Source: Clostridia bacterium | GTDB lineage: Bacteria; Bacillota; Clostridia; Lutisporales; Lutisporaceae | NCBI GenBank assembly: GCA_035628995.1 | Contig: DASPIR010000023.1 | Coordinates: 310,001 to 374,000, forward strand | Length of the DNA stretch: 64,000 nt | Direction of reading: 5' to 3' | Part shown: in pieces, positions 18,167 to 27,310 of the stretch | How the letters are laid out: every line of letters begins with the position of its first letter | How positions within the stretch are numbered: the first letter of the stretch is position 1 | The notes under the pieces: model-generated | Seen by the model: the letters and a program-made list of their open reading frames with translations, nothing else | What the model was told of the DNA's origin: nothing | Databases searched by the model: none | Program-made: the position numbers and the translations under genes

Positions 18167-18948
18167 CCTTTAGCCATACTCCTTATTATTAAGTAGATAT
18201 AGCCATACATCCTGTCAAAGGTCACCGCCATAATCTGTACAAATATAGGAATCATTACGTATAGAGTAAGAAGTCCAATACCTATCTTTAATGGAATACC
18301 CACCACAAATACATTCATCTGTGGAACTGTCTTTGATAGTATCCCCAGGGCAACCTCTGCCAGTAGGGCTGCTGCCAAAACAGGTATGCTGATTTTAAAC
18401 CCTATGACAAATACATCTGTGAAAATTGTTGTAATGTTGTTTAACATGGCTTCTGTAAACGCAAAGCCGTTAATGGGCAAAACACTGTAGCTCTTGAATA
18501 GTGCTGAGATTAACATATGATGTCCATCTATAGCAAGGAAGAACAAAGTTGCCAGTATATATATAAAGTTTCCTGTTATAGGAATCTGGGTATTCATTGT
18601 CGGATCCAGGACATTTACCATTCCGAAGCCTATCTGTATATCAATTATTTGGCCTGCCACATAAAGAGCTGAAAATACTAAAAAACTTACATAACCAATT
18701 ATAATTCCGACTAAAAATTCTTTAGATGCTAAAACTGCAAAGCTTAGTAAGTTGGTATACTCTACTTTGACATCTCCAAGCAGAGGAACCAGTATGTATG
18801 AGCAGAAGAATGCAAGACCGATTTTTAAATATGAGGGCATTTCTCTTCTTCCAAATACGGGTGTTATCACAAAAAGCGATGACATTCTCACAAAAACCAA
18901 AAGCAGTATTAGGAATTTATCAACTAAAATAACACTAATACTATCCAT
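18163..18948 (-). CDS. fliR: Flagellar export gate protein FliR
   Basis: 261 aa, about six hydrophobic segments, with the family pattern around DIQIGFGMVNVLDPTMNTQ. FliP5-FliQ4-FliR1 forms the export channel core; FliR is the single-copy member. It lies 2 bases from fliQ and overlaps flhB, matching assembly of FlhB around the FliPQR complex. Confidence 0.95.
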   Translation of the reverse strand: MDSISVILVDKFLILLLVFVRMSSLFVITPVFGRREMPSYLKIGLAFFCSYILVPLLGDVKVEYTNLLSFAVLASKEFLVGIIIGYVSFLVFSALYVAGQIIDIQIGFGMVNVLDPTMNTQIPITGNFIYILATLFFLAIDGHHMLISALFKSYSVLPINGFAFTEAMLNNITTIFTDVFVIGFKISIPVLAAALLAEVALGILSKTVPQMNVFVVGIPLKIGIGLLTLYVMIPIFVQIMAVTFDRMYGYIYLIIRSMAKG

Positions 18949-18950
18949 AA

Positions 18951-19220
18951 CTATTTAATATATGTAGGAATATTCTCAAATAGCTTTACAGTAAATTCAT
19001 ACATAATGTTCATCATCCAAGGTCCGAAAATAAGCATGGTCAAGGAAATTGTTATTATTTTCGGTATGAATGATAATGTAGGCTCCTGTATTTGTGTGGT
19101 TGCCTGCACTATGCTTACTATAAGGCCAACGAGAAGTCCTAATCCCAATATTGGCGCTGAAATCATTAATACCACCTTAATTGCTTCTTGTGCTACATCA
19201 ATTACTACACCTTGATTCAT
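18951..19220 (-). CDS. fliQ: Flagellar export gate protein FliQ
   Basis: 89 aa, two membrane helices, starting MNQGVVIDVAQEAIKVVLM. The frame is open three codons further to a GTG, but TTGAGG stands 8 bases before the ATG at 19220, which also gives the usual family N-terminus. Located between fliP and fliR as usual. Confidence 0.93.
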   Translation of the reverse strand: MNQGVVIDVAQEAIKVVLMISAPILGLGLLVGLIVSIVQATTQIQEPTLSFIPKIITISLTMLIFGPWMMNIMYEFTVKLFENIPTYIK

Positions 19221-19234
19221 GGACAACACCTCAA

Positions 19235-19999
19235 TTATTTAAATCCCATTATGAGAGATTTGACTATTAGATTCCAGCCATCGACCATTACAAAAAGCAG
19301 TATTTTAAAAGGCATTGATATCATGATAGGCGGCAGCATCATCATACCCATTGACATAAGAGTACTGGCCACAACCATATCAATCATTAAAAACGGTATA
19401 TATAAGAAAAAACCAATCTCAAAGGCTGTTTTAAGCTCGCTTATAATAAATGCTGGTATAAGCGTAGAGGTTGGTATATCACTCTTGGCTAAAGGCTGGT
19501 TTACCTGCCCCAGCTTCAGGAATAACGCCAAGTCTTTTTCTCTTGTATATTTGAACATAAAAGTACGAACAGGTTGAACAGCCTTTTCTATAGCTACTTC
19601 TTGAGTAATCACACCATTTGTATATGGCTTGAAAGCCGTTTCATTTATTTCCGTTATTACCGGTGACATTATGAAGAAGGTTAAGAATAGTGCAAGACCT
19701 ATAAGAACTTGGTTTGGCGGCATCTGCTGAGTACCTAATGCATTTCTTGTAAAGGACAGTACAATTATAATCCTTGTAAAAGAAGTAAGCATTATTAGAA
19801 GTGACGGTGCTAGTGACAGTATTGTCAACATGAACATTATCTGCACACTCATTGCGACGTCCTTCGGGTTATCAGCAGCCTCAATATCCAATCCTATCTT
19901 AGGTATTGGAAGCGGGTCGCACCAAGCACTAAAGGTCACTGCTGGAAGTATTAAGGCTATAAATAATGCAATTATTATAATACTTTTTCTCTTAAACAT
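19235..19999 (-). CDS. fliP: Flagellar export gate protein FliP
   Basis: 254 aa with a cleavable-looking N-terminal signal (IIIIALFIALILPAVTFSAW), then membrane helices with the conserved FTRIIIVLSFTRNALGTQQMPPNQ region. Forms the pentameric part of the export gate. The start overlaps the fliO stop by 8 bases. Confidence 0.96.
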   Translation of the reverse strand: MFKRKSIIIIALFIALILPAVTFSAWCDPLPIPKIGLDIEAADNPKDVAMSVQIMFMLTILSLAPSLLIMLTSFTRIIIVLSFTRNALGTQQMPPNQVLIGLALFLTFFIMSPVITEINETAFKPYTNGVITQEVAIEKAVQPVRTFMFKYTREKDLALFLKLGQVNQPLAKSDIPTSTLIPAFIISELKTAFEIGFFLYIPFLMIDMVVASTLMSMGMMMLPPIMISMPFKILLFVMVDGWNLIVKSLIMGFK

Positions 20000-20444
20000 C
20001 TATTTTGTTCCCTCTAACAATAGATTTTAATTTGTCCAGGTTACGCTTTATTGAGTTCATACCCTCGCTTTCATTTCCAGTTTTCAGCTTGTCCATGTAT
20101 GACTCAATGCTTTCCCCGTCCATATTGTTATATACTTCACTTGCATTGCTGAGTGTCAGCTTTTCTTTATCAACTGCTGTAAGCATAGTTAATTCCTTTT
20201 GAGTATTTCCCAGCAGCAGATATTGCTCGCCAACCTTAACAAGCAAAAGGCTCTTATCAATTCCTAGAGGAATTGTTTCGACTATTTTGAGATTCTTATT
20301 ATTAGCTGAGCTCAAACCTTTTCTTGCTAAATATTTGGTAACATAATACGCAGCACCCAGTATAACAGCTGTCATGAATAAAAAGTAAAGCGCCCCGTAT
20401 ATAGTACTGCCGACAGTCATTACATTACTAATTGTACCTATCAT
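19992..20444 (-). CDS. fliO: Flagellar biosynthesis protein FliO
   Basis: 150 aa, one N-terminal membrane helix (about 17-37), then a short cytoplasmic domain with the FliO pattern KIVETIPLGIDKSLLLVKVGEQYLLLG written as two adjoining strands, and a charged tail. A scaffold for FliP assembly. Position between cheY and fliP is the B. subtilis order. Confidence 0.88.
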   Translation of the reverse strand: MIGTISNVMTVGSTIYGALYFLFMTAVILGAAYYVTKYLARKGLSSANNKNLKIVETIPLGIDKSLLLVKVGEQYLLLGNTQKELTMLTAVDKEKLTLSNASEVYNNMDGESIESYMDKLKTGNESEGMNSIKRNLDKLKSIVRGNKIDV

Positions 20445-20462
20445 TTGACTACCTACTCCTTA

Positions 20463-20825
20463 TTAGCCCAGCACCTTCTTAACAGCTTCTATAATTCTTT
20501 CTGCCTGGAAGGGCTTAACTATAAAATCCTTTGCTCCTGCCTGTATGGCTTCTATTACCATTGCTTGCTGTCCCATTGCAGAGCACATGATAACCTTTGC
20601 TGCACCATTCATTTTTTTGATTTCCTTAACCGCCTGTATTCCATCAACTTCTGGCATAGTAATATCCATTATAACCAAGTCTGGATTGAACTCTTTAAAC
20701 TTTTCTATAGCTCTTGCTCCATTCTCCGCCTCACCGCAGATTTCAAAACCGTTTTTGGATAATACATCCTTAATCATCATTCTCATAAAAGCTGCGTCGT
20801 CAACAATCAGTATACCGTTAGCCAT
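20463..20825 (-). CDS. cheY: Chemotaxis response regulator CheY
   Basis: 120 aa single receiver domain with Asp9/Asp10, phospho-acceptor Asp54 (VIMDITMPE), Ser82 and Lys104 (IVKPF). CheY-P binds the switch proteins FliM and FliY. The ATG at 20825 is preceded by GGAGG at good distance; the open frame upstream includes the ribosome site itself. Located between fliY and fliO. Confidence 0.95.
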   Translation of the reverse strand: MANGILIVDDAAFMRMMIKDVLSKNGFEICGEAENGARAIEKFKEFNPDLVIMDITMPEVDGIQAVKEIKKMNGAAKVIMCSAMGQQAMVIEAIQAGAKDFIVKPFQAERIIEAVKKVLG

Positions 20826-20862
20826 TTGAATACTTCCTCCTTGCATGTATTAATATTGTATG

Positions 20863-22038
20863 TTATTGAATTTTACTAAGGCGCTTTGATGCACTTACTA
20901 TATCCGTTATCCTGACTCCAAAGCTCTCATCTATTACAACTACTTCACCCTTTGCGATGTACTTACCGTTTACCAATATATCCACTGGTTCTCCTGCCAG
21001 CTTGTCCAGCTCAAGTATAGTACCTGGTCCAAATTCCAGAATATCCTTTATAAGCTTCTTTGTACGTCCTAGTTCAACTGTGATCTCCAGCGGTACATCC
21101 ATAATCAGCTCAATGCTTTCTTTTTCTACACTCCACTGATCACTGTCGAAAGTCTGGTATTGAACAGGCTGAACACTAACCACCTTGTGTTCTTCCCTTT
21201 TGACCGGCACATTTTCTTGGTTTTCATTATACCTGTTATTCAATATAGTCTGTTTTGGAGGCTGCTTCAGCTGACTGCTGGGTTTGTTAGCGGCTGCAGG
21301 TTTTATCTGTGGCTCTTGCTGCTTATCTTGCGATACTGGCCCTTCAGAAGCTGCCATACTATTAAGAAGATTGCTAACAAGATCCTTGGCAAATTCTATA
21401 GGTATTAACTGCATAATCTCACTGTCAATTAAATCTCCTATTTCCATCCTGAAGGCAATCTTGACAACCTTATCGTTTGAATCGAATTGCTTTAACTCTT
21501 CAAAGTTCTGAAAATATAATATAAATGCCTTAGGCGGAGATATATCTATCCTTTTATTGAACATAGTTGACAAGGATGTAGATGAGGAACCAATCATCTG
21601 GTTCATTGCTTCACCTATGGCGCTGAGATGAAGATCCCCTATGGGCTCATTGCTGTTTTCTCCCGAACCGCCCATCATAAGATCGGTGATAATTCTTACA
21701 TCATCCTCTTTCATTATAAGAAGATTCGAGCCTTGTAAGCCTTCCTTGTAATGCACCTGCACTGCAACATATGGAGTACTGTATTCTTTTGAAAGTTCCT
21801 CCCAAGTTACAACAGATACTTTAGGCGTAGTAATGTTTACCTTGTTATTAAGGAGTGTAAACAGAGTTGTTGCTGAAGTACCCATGCTGATATTGCCTAT
21901 CTCACCCAAAGCATCTTTTTCTTCGCTTGTAAGATCACTGCTTTGATCAGCCTGAGAAGATGAATTATCTTGAGGCACTTCTGCGCTGTCTCCCCTTAGA
22001 AGGGCATCAATCTCTTCCTGTGACAGCATTTCACTCAT
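20863..22038 (-). CDS. fliY: Flagellar switch protein / CheY-P phosphatase FliY
   Basis: 391 aa, three parts. An N-terminal CheY-P-binding peptide (MSEMLSQEEIDALL); a CheC-like middle with two intact D/S-x3-E-x2-N-x22-P motifs (DALGEIGN and SAIGEAMN); and a C-terminal SpoA/FliN-like domain (about 310-390) that builds the C-ring. A Gln/Pro-rich linker joins the last two. AAAGGAG abuts an in-frame ATG at 22047, so the next ATG (22038) is the start. It overlaps fliM by 8 bases. Confidence 0.95.
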   Translation of the reverse strand: MSEMLSQEEIDALLRGDSAEVPQDNSSSQADQSSDLTSEEKDALGEIGNISMGTSATTLFTLLNNKVNITTPKVSVVTWEELSKEYSTPYVAVQVHYKEGLQGSNLLIMKEDDVRIITDLMMGGSGENSNEPIGDLHLSAIGEAMNQMIGSSSTSLSTMFNKRIDISPPKAFILYFQNFEELKQFDSNDKVVKIAFRMEIGDLIDSEIMQLIPIEFAKDLVSNLLNSMAASEGPVSQDKQQEPQIKPAAANKPSSQLKQPPKQTILNNRYNENQENVPVKREEHKVVSVQPVQYQTFDSDQWSVEKESIELIMDVPLEITVELGRTKKLIKDILEFGPGTILELDKLAGEPVDILVNGKYIAKGEVVVIDESFGVRITDIVSASKRLSKIQ

Positions 22039-23026
22039 CGTAATCATCTCCTTTCTTTTCTACTTTCGTTATTTTTACTGAAACTCTACTCTTTTTTAAT
22101 CCAGGCTTACCATGAAATTTTAAAAGATTGCCTACGTAAATTTTCAAATCTTCACTAACTGTAGTACTTAGCGGTACTACATCACCAATATTAAGTCCTA
22201 TGAAATCTCTTACAGTAACCTCATTTTGCCCCAATACTACCCTCACAGGAAGCAGTGTACTTTGAATCTTCTTTTCTATTATCTTTAAGTCACTGCCGGT
22301 TATTTCCTTATTTATACCCGAGAACCAGAACTTTGTACTTAGCTTCGGTATTACCGGCTCAATAACCAAATGAGGTATGCAAATGTGAATCATTCCTTCA
22401 ATATTACCAACCTTGGTATTTAAAGTTATTAGTGCAACAGTTTCATTTGGAGACATTATCTGAGCAAACTGCGGGTTCGTCTCTATTTTCTTAAGTCTCG
22501 GCTTCAGCTCTATTACATTTTTCCATGGGTCTTTAAAGTAACTTATTATTTGACCCATTATTTTCTCAATCAAGCTGAGCTCTATTTCTGTAAAACCTCT
22601 TGCCCTTTCAAATGCGTGGCCTGTGCCCCCAAGAACTCTTTCAATCATAGCAAATGATATAGATGGTGTCATTTCAACTATGATAGATCCACTTAAAGGA
22701 GAAAAGTCCACAATACCGAGAACAGACGGATTTGGCATAGAGTTGGTAAACTCATTGTATGTAAGCTGGTCAACTGATATTACTTCAATTTGTACCAAGG
22801 CTCTCAGATAACCTGAAAGATATGTCTGCAAAAGTCTCGAATAATTCTCATGTAATATTTGTAGCGTTCTTGTATGGTCCTTTGCAAACTTGTTCGGTAT
22901 TTTGAAGTTATAGTCCTTGACTTTTCTTTCTTCTTTTTCTTCTTTTATTTCATGTACACTAATCTCACCTGAATTTAGTGCGCTTAACAGCGCATCTATC
23001 TCATTTTGCGAAAGAACCTCGGACAC
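22031..23026 (-). CDS. fliM: Flagellar motor switch protein FliM
   Basis: 331 aa. N-terminal CheY-P-binding peptide (LSQNEIDALLSAL), a CheC-like middle domain without phosphatase motifs, and a C-terminal SpoA domain. The start codon is GTG (23026) after GGAGGTGG. C-ring subunit linking FliG to FliY. Confidence 0.95.
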   Translation of the reverse strand: MSEVLSQNEIDALLSALNSGEISVHEIKEEKEERKVKDYNFKIPNKFAKDHTRTLQILHENYSRLLQTYLSGYLRALVQIEVISVDQLTYNEFTNSMPNPSVLGIVDFSPLSGSIIVEMTPSISFAMIERVLGGTGHAFERARGFTEIELSLIEKIMGQIISYFKDPWKNVIELKPRLKKIETNPQFAQIMSPNETVALITLNTKVGNIEGMIHICIPHLVIEPVIPKLSTKFWFSGINKEITGSDLKIIEKKIQSTLLPVRVVLGQNEVTVRDFIGLNIGDVVPLSTTVSEDLKIYVGNLLKFHGKPGLKKSRVSVKITKVEKKGDDYDE

Positions 23027-23058
23027 ACTCTGCCACCTCCTTCTCTAAGAAGCCTTCA

Positions 23059-23484
23059 TTACTGCACTATGAATTCGTCAAAGTATACGTTCCTAATTTC
23101 TTTTGAGTTAATTATCTTTTGCATTGCAGCAGTCATTTCTTTTGCGAGCTTTTCTTGCCCTTCTTTGCCTGCCAGGTCAGTTTCAGTCTTTGACCTCATC
23201 AATGCATTTATCCTGTCCCTTATTTCCGATTCCCTGTAAGTGATTAATTCTGCCACTTCTTTATTAATTTCGACTTTTAATGTCACCTTGCATATTTTTT
23301 TACTATCTTTGACATTATTCACAAAGGAGTCACCTAATGTCACCATCATCAGTTCTTTGTCGATTTTTATAGGTTCTTCCTTGACTACCCTTGGATTGTT
23401 CAAAAGCATATATATTATTATACCTGAAACTATCACCAAAAGTAAAAGTATAATAATTGAGATAAGTACTATATTTTTTTTCAT
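23059..23484 (-). CDS. fliL: Flagellar basal-body-associated protein FliL
   Basis: 141 aa. N-terminal membrane helix (IVLISIIILLLLVIVSGIII), then a periplasmic-side FliL domain ending EIRNVYFDEFIVQ. FliL rings surround and stabilise stators. The start at 23484 follows GAGGAGGG; a longer open frame to 23544 is disfavoured. The 138-base gap before it, after motB, holds an 8-bp inverted repeat (23515-23522 / 23543-23550). Confidence 0.9.
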   Translation of the reverse strand: MKKNIVLISIIILLLLVIVSGIIIYMLLNNPRVVKEEPIKIDKELMMVTLGDSFVNNVKDSKKICKVTLKVEINKEVAELITYRESEIRDRINALMRSKTETDLAGKEGQEKLAKEMTAAMQKIINSKEIRNVYFDEFIVQ

Positions 23485-23514
23485 TAAGTCACCCTCCTCT
23501 GCATTTTGCAAATC

Positions 23515-23550
23515 GCATTTTTCATTATTCTTCAAATTTCGCAAAAATGC
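23515..23550. repeat. Inverted repeat in the motB-fliL gap
   Basis: GCATTTTT (23515-23522) and AAAAATGC (23543-23550) are perfect complements with a 20-base loop; a further related TGCATTTTGCA lies just beside them. It could be an mRNA hairpin ahead of the fliL ribosome site. The rest of the 138-base gap shows nothing I can identify. Confidence 0.5.
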
Positions 23551-23622
23551 TTTTCTTGATTTTATGAATTCGTAATATACCTTATATATATTTATAATTG
23601 CTTTAAAATCTGCCCGAGTATT

Positions 23623-24345
23623 CTATGGCTCTGTGTTATCTTTTTCAGCTCGGAGTATTAACAGGTCGACTCTTCTGTTTTTTTGCCGTCCAATCTGAGT
23701 ATTATTATCATCAACAGGGTGTTGATCTGCGTACCCTGAAGCTGATAGCCGCACTGCCGCTATACCATTTTCCTCAATTAGATATTTTACAACATTAACT
23801 GCCCTGGTAGTCGATAGTTCCCAATTTGACGGGAATTTTGGCGTACTTATTGGTACATTGTCTGTATGTCCTTCAACTCTGACATTCTTGTCATTTGTTT
23901 TGATAATCTCAGCAACTTTATTAATAATTTCTCCCGCCCTTGTTGTCAAATCGGCTTTGCCAGATTCAAAAAGTACATCATCCATAAATCTGATTAATAG
24001 TCCTCTTTCATCCAGACGAAGCGTTATGCTAGCTTCCAAGTTGTTTTCTTTTACAAATTCACTCATTTCCCCGTATAGCTTCTTGAACTCCTCTTTCTCT
24101 TCCGTAGGGGAATCGTTTGGAAAGCTGCCTACTAATGGCTCCATGTTCATTGATGCACCTGAATCCAAAACACCCATCGAACCATTCATAGATACTGCTA
24201 TCGCTTTAAACTTCTGCACATCAAGAGTGGCAAAGGAAAACAGAAGTACAAAAAAGCACAAAAGGAGGGTTACCATATCCCCATATGTAGCCATCCACTC
24301 GGGTGCACCAGGCTTTGGCTCATCCTGGACTCGTTTCCTGGCCAT
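23623..24345 (-). CDS. motB: Flagellar stator protein MotB
   Basis: 240 aa. A single membrane helix carries the essential ion-binding Asp23 (TYGDMVTLLLCFFVLLFSF), then a plug/linker and a C-terminal OmpA-like peptidoglycan-binding domain (VRVEGHTDNVPI; NRRVDLLI). Anchors the stator to the wall. The coupling ion (proton or sodium) cannot be decided from this alone. Starts 2 bases after the motA stop. Confidence 0.95.
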   Translation of the reverse strand: MARKRVQDEPKPGAPEWMATYGDMVTLLLCFFVLLFSFATLDVQKFKAIAVSMNGSMGVLDSGASMNMEPLVGSFPNDSPTEEKEEFKKLYGEMSEFVKENNLEASITLRLDERGLLIRFMDDVLFESGKADLTTRAGEIINKVAEIIKTNDKNVRVEGHTDNVPISTPKFPSNWELSTTRAVNVVKYLIEENGIAAVRLSASGYADQHPVDDNNTQIGRQKNRRVDLLILRAEKDNTEP

Positions 24346-24347
24346 AT

Positions 24348-25139
24348 TTATTCCTCTCCCTCTTTCGGTTCCTTTGCTGACTCAAGCATGCTTCTCATTT
24401 TAGGTGACATAAAGGCTTTTAGCTTTTCTTCAATTATCCTTGGATTTTCACCGGCCTGTATCGACAACATACCTTCCAGCATTACTTCTTTCATAAGAGA
24501 TTCCTGTGAGCTTCTGAGCTTTAGCTTATTTACCACAGGGTTACAGAAAACATTTTGGATAATTGAACCATATAGAGTAGTTATAATAGCAACAGCCATA
24601 TTAGGCCCAACTGTAGATGGGTCAGAAAGGTTCGCAAGCATGTTTATGAGTCCTATAAGTGTCCCCAGCATACCAAAGCCAGGGCCTATACCTGCCATAT
24701 ACTCAAATACACCCTGGTTGCTTTTATGTCTTTCCTCAATAAAGGACAACTCTGTCTCCAGGATGTTCCTCACAAGCTCAGGATCAGTACCATCAACAAT
24801 CAAAAGTACACCCTTCTGCAGAAAGTCATCTTTAAGCTGCTGAGCGGCTTCCTCCAGAGCGAGCAGACCTTCTTTTCTTGCCACGTTAGCAAGGTCTATA
24901 ATGGATTTTATTACATTTTCTGAATCCATTTCAGTGTAAATAAATACATGCTTCAGTGATGCGAAACCCTCTTTAAGCTTCTTTACGGGAAAAGCCATAA
25001 AAGTCATGCATATTGTACCACCGAAGGTACATATGATTGACGGTATATCCACATACCCCGAAAGGTCTCCGCTCAAGAGAATAGTTACAATTATTACTAT
25101 AATTCCGCCAATTAATCCAAAAACTGAAGCAAAATCCAA
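24348..25139 (-). CDS. motA: Flagellar stator protein MotA
   Basis: 263 aa with four membrane segments and the conserved MotA/TolQ/ExbB region (FEYMAGIGPGFGMLGTLIGL, about 144-163). Forms the ion channel with MotB. The start codon is TTG (25139) after GAGGTG. In B. subtilis motAB lies elsewhere; here it is inside the main operon between flbD and fliL. Confidence 0.95.
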   Translation of the reverse strand: MDFASVFGLIGGIIVIIVTILLSGDLSGYVDIPSIICTFGGTICMTFMAFPVKKLKEGFASLKHVFIYTEMDSENVIKSIIDLANVARKEGLLALEEAAQQLKDDFLQKGVLLIVDGTDPELVRNILETELSFIEERHKSNQGVFEYMAGIGPGFGMLGTLIGLINMLANLSDPSTVGPNMAVAIITTLYGSIIQNVFCNPVVNKLKLRSSQESLMKEVMLEGMLSIQAGENPRIIEEKLKAFMSPKMRSMLESAKEPKEGEE

Positions 25140-25155
25140 TTATTTGCACCTCACT

Positions 25156-25368
25156 TTAGATGTTCTCCTTATTAATTAGAGATGAAAGGTCAAAAATCCT
25201 CTTTTTATATTCGATAATTTTTTCAATTATTTCCTCTGAAGTTTCAGAAACCAACAATTTTTTTCCATCTCTGAGAGTAATAACTGTATCCGGAGTATTT
25301 TCTATGGTTTCAATTAGCTCGCAGTTCAGGTAATACACTATACCGCTAAACCTAGTTACCTTAATCAT
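25156..25368 (-). CDS. flbD: FlbD / SwrD family protein
   Basis: 70 aa, matching the small FlbD (SwrD) family: MIKVTRFSGIVYYLNCELIE at the N-terminus and DGKKLLVSE in the middle. SwrD in B. subtilis raises motor torque, probably through stators; its place directly before motAB fits that. It follows flgE across a strong hairpin. Confidence 0.9.
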   Translation of the reverse strand: MIKVTRFSGIVYYLNCELIETIENTPDTVITLRDGKKLLVSETSEEIIEKIIEYKKRIFDLSSLINKENI

Positions 25369-25395
25369 AAAGTCACTTCCTTTTTGTATTTTTTT

Positions 25396-25422
25396 AATCC
25401 CTGGGCTTTTGGCCCAGGGATT
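25396..25422. other. Strong intercistronic hairpin after flgE
   Basis: Perfect 11-bp stem AATCCCTGGGC / GCCCAGGGATT with a 5-base loop. It starts 15 bases after the flgE stop codon. On the minus strand it is followed by As, not Ts, so it does not look like a terminator of the operon. A short T run (TTTT) follows it on the plus strand. Confidence 0.75.
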
Positions 25423-25437
25423 TTGTGGTTAAGTTAT

Positions 25438-26823
25438 TTATCTCTTAAGGTTTACCAGCTCCTGAAGCATCTCGTCCGAGGTTGTTATTATTCTTGAGTT
25501 TGCCTGGAAGCCTCTCTGTGTACTTATCATTTCGGCAAATTCATTCGATATATCAACATTCGACATTTCTAATGTGCCTGAGTTAATTGATCCAAGTCCA
25601 CTGGAACCCGGAACACCTGTTATTGGATCTCCTGAGTTCGGTGTTACCTGGTACATGTTCTCCGATGTCTTCTCCAAACCTGCTGGATTCTTGAATACTG
25701 ACAATGCAACCTGTCCTATTATCTTGCTCATGCCATTTGTGAAAATACCGCTTATTTCACCGGTTGGTCCAATGCTAAAGGTATCCAGTGAGCCCTGTGG
25801 GTATCCATCGGTGCTTGTTACTGCAGCATTGGATTCGTTAGCAAATTGGGTCAGCTTTGAGAAGTCAATATCAATATCTATAGGACTAGAGCCGTTTTTG
25901 GTAGGTACTTTAAGTTTTACCTTGCCGCCATTTTCACTGGCTGCTGTCATAATACCGTCTACCCCAAAATTTAGATGGAATAAATTCTCCGTATATGCGG
26001 TTGGCACATCTGTTGTGTTCATAGTGGCTTTTGGGTCATCATTACCGTTATAATATTTCTTTTCATCCTGGTCGTATATGGTTACACCCCAATCGCTATC
26101 CGTAGCATCTGCTGAAGCAGTGGATCCGTTTTCATCTATACCTCTAAAAAAGGTGTATTTGAGTGTATGCTTTCCTCCTAAAGAGTCATATACTGTATTA
26201 GTTGTCTCCCAGAATTTTGCCCCCGCAGGAGGTACAATAGCACCGGCTGCAAAAGTAGGATTTGCTGACAATCTTGCAATCTGGTTATCCAGATTTCCTT
26301 CAAAGCCAGCATCTTTTGTAGCTTTTGCAGCAACCATCTCAGCTTTGGATATTTTGAGGCCTTCCAACTGGCTTTTTAGGGTATTCGTAGTTTGATCCAT
26401 CATATAGCCGAGAACCTTGTACCCATTTGACGCAACCAGATTGCCAGTTTCATCAAGCGAGAAGTTGCCCGCTCTTGTATAACTCCTGCTCATCCCATCA
26501 TCTGAGTTTGAAAGTATAAAGAAGCCATCTCCGTTTACAGCAAGGTCTGTAAGATTGTCTGTCCTCTGTACCGCACCCCTTATATGGAAGGTATCAATAG
26601 AGGAAAGGGATATTCCAAGACCTACCTGCTGCGGATTGGTTCCGCCCTTGCCTTCTTGCGCTGAACCTGCACCTCTTATAGTCTGGTTGAATACTTCCTG
26701 AAAAGTGGCTCTCTGTGATTTATAACCTACTGTGTTTACATTTGCTATGTTGTTACCGATTGTATCCATTTTGAGCTGATGTGCTCTAAGTCCGGATACA
26801 CCGGAAAACATTGATCTCATCAT
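25438..26823 (-). CDS. flgE: Flagellar hook protein FlgE
   Basis: 461 aa. N-terminal rod/hook signature MMRSMFSGVSGLRAHQLKMD with ANVNTVGYK, a variable middle domain (about 100-380), and the C-terminal hook helix ending ANSRIITTSDEMLQELVNLKR. Polymerises to form the universal joint. GGAGG precedes the first ATG. The product is needed in about a hundred copies per flagellum. Confidence 0.95.
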   Translation of the reverse strand: MMRSMFSGVSGLRAHQLKMDTIGNNIANVNTVGYKSQRATFQEVFNQTIRGAGSAQEGKGGTNPQQVGLGISLSSIDTFHIRGAVQRTDNLTDLAVNGDGFFILSNSDDGMSRSYTRAGNFSLDETGNLVASNGYKVLGYMMDQTTNTLKSQLEGLKISKAEMVAAKATKDAGFEGNLDNQIARLSANPTFAAGAIVPPAGAKFWETTNTVYDSLGGKHTLKYTFFRGIDENGSTASADATDSDWGVTIYDQDEKKYYNGNDDPKATMNTTDVPTAYTENLFHLNFGVDGIMTAASENGGKVKLKVPTKNGSSPIDIDIDFSKLTQFANESNAAVTSTDGYPQGSLDTFSIGPTGEISGIFTNGMSKIIGQVALSVFKNPAGLEKTSENMYQVTPNSGDPITGVPGSSGLGSINSGTLEMSNVDISNEFAEMISTQRGFQANSRIITTSDEMLQELVNLKR

Positions 26824-26903
26824 AATGTGTGACCTCCTATAAGTTTTTTATGTACCTTTCCTCTGTCATTCAGAAAGGTTAAGCCCCCTTAAAAAGGTCC
26901 GGC

Positions 26904-27293
26904 TTATATTATTACTGCGCCATCAATGTTAGTGAATACATTATTCTTCAAGTTGTCTTCTGTCGCAGCTGTGATTATTGTTTTGTTCTTAACATTTGCT
27001 ATGAAAGCTGAGTTTCCCATAATTATCAGCGTTTCCTTTACACCCTTCTCTGCTGCTTTATTGACCGCATTGTCTATTTTATTCAAATCTTCCTTTGAGA
27101 GCTTAATATTTCTTGATTGCAGCCTTTCCAAAGCGTGCTTTGAGAACTTTACTTCAGACTGTTTTGAAAGCTCTTCCTGGAATACAGCGTCAAAGCTACT
27201 ACCTTTGCTTGTGTTTTTATCCTCTGCCGGTTTGGCTGATGGCATTGGCCTGCCTATCGGCAATATGGGCTTGTTATTGTATATGACGCTCAT
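26904..27293 (-). CDS. TIGR02530-type flagellar operon protein
   Basis: 129 aa, matching the small flagellar-operon family found between flgD and flgE in many Firmicutes and other phyla: a disordered N-terminus, then KFSKHALERLQSRNIKLS and a C-terminal beta-rich part (TLIIMGNSAFIANVKNKTII). Biochemical role not established; possibly a hook-assembly chaperone or cap helper, by position only. The 80-base gap to flgE has two weak inverted repeats. Confidence 0.8.
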   Translation of the reverse strand: MSVIYNNKPILPIGRPMPSAKPAEDKNTSKGSSFDAVFQEELSKQSEVKFSKHALERLQSRNIKLSKEDLNKIDNAVNKAAEKGVKETLIIMGNSAFIANVKNKTIITAATEDNLKNNVFTNIDGAVII

Positions 27294-27310
27294 TTTCTCA
27301 CCTCTAAGGT

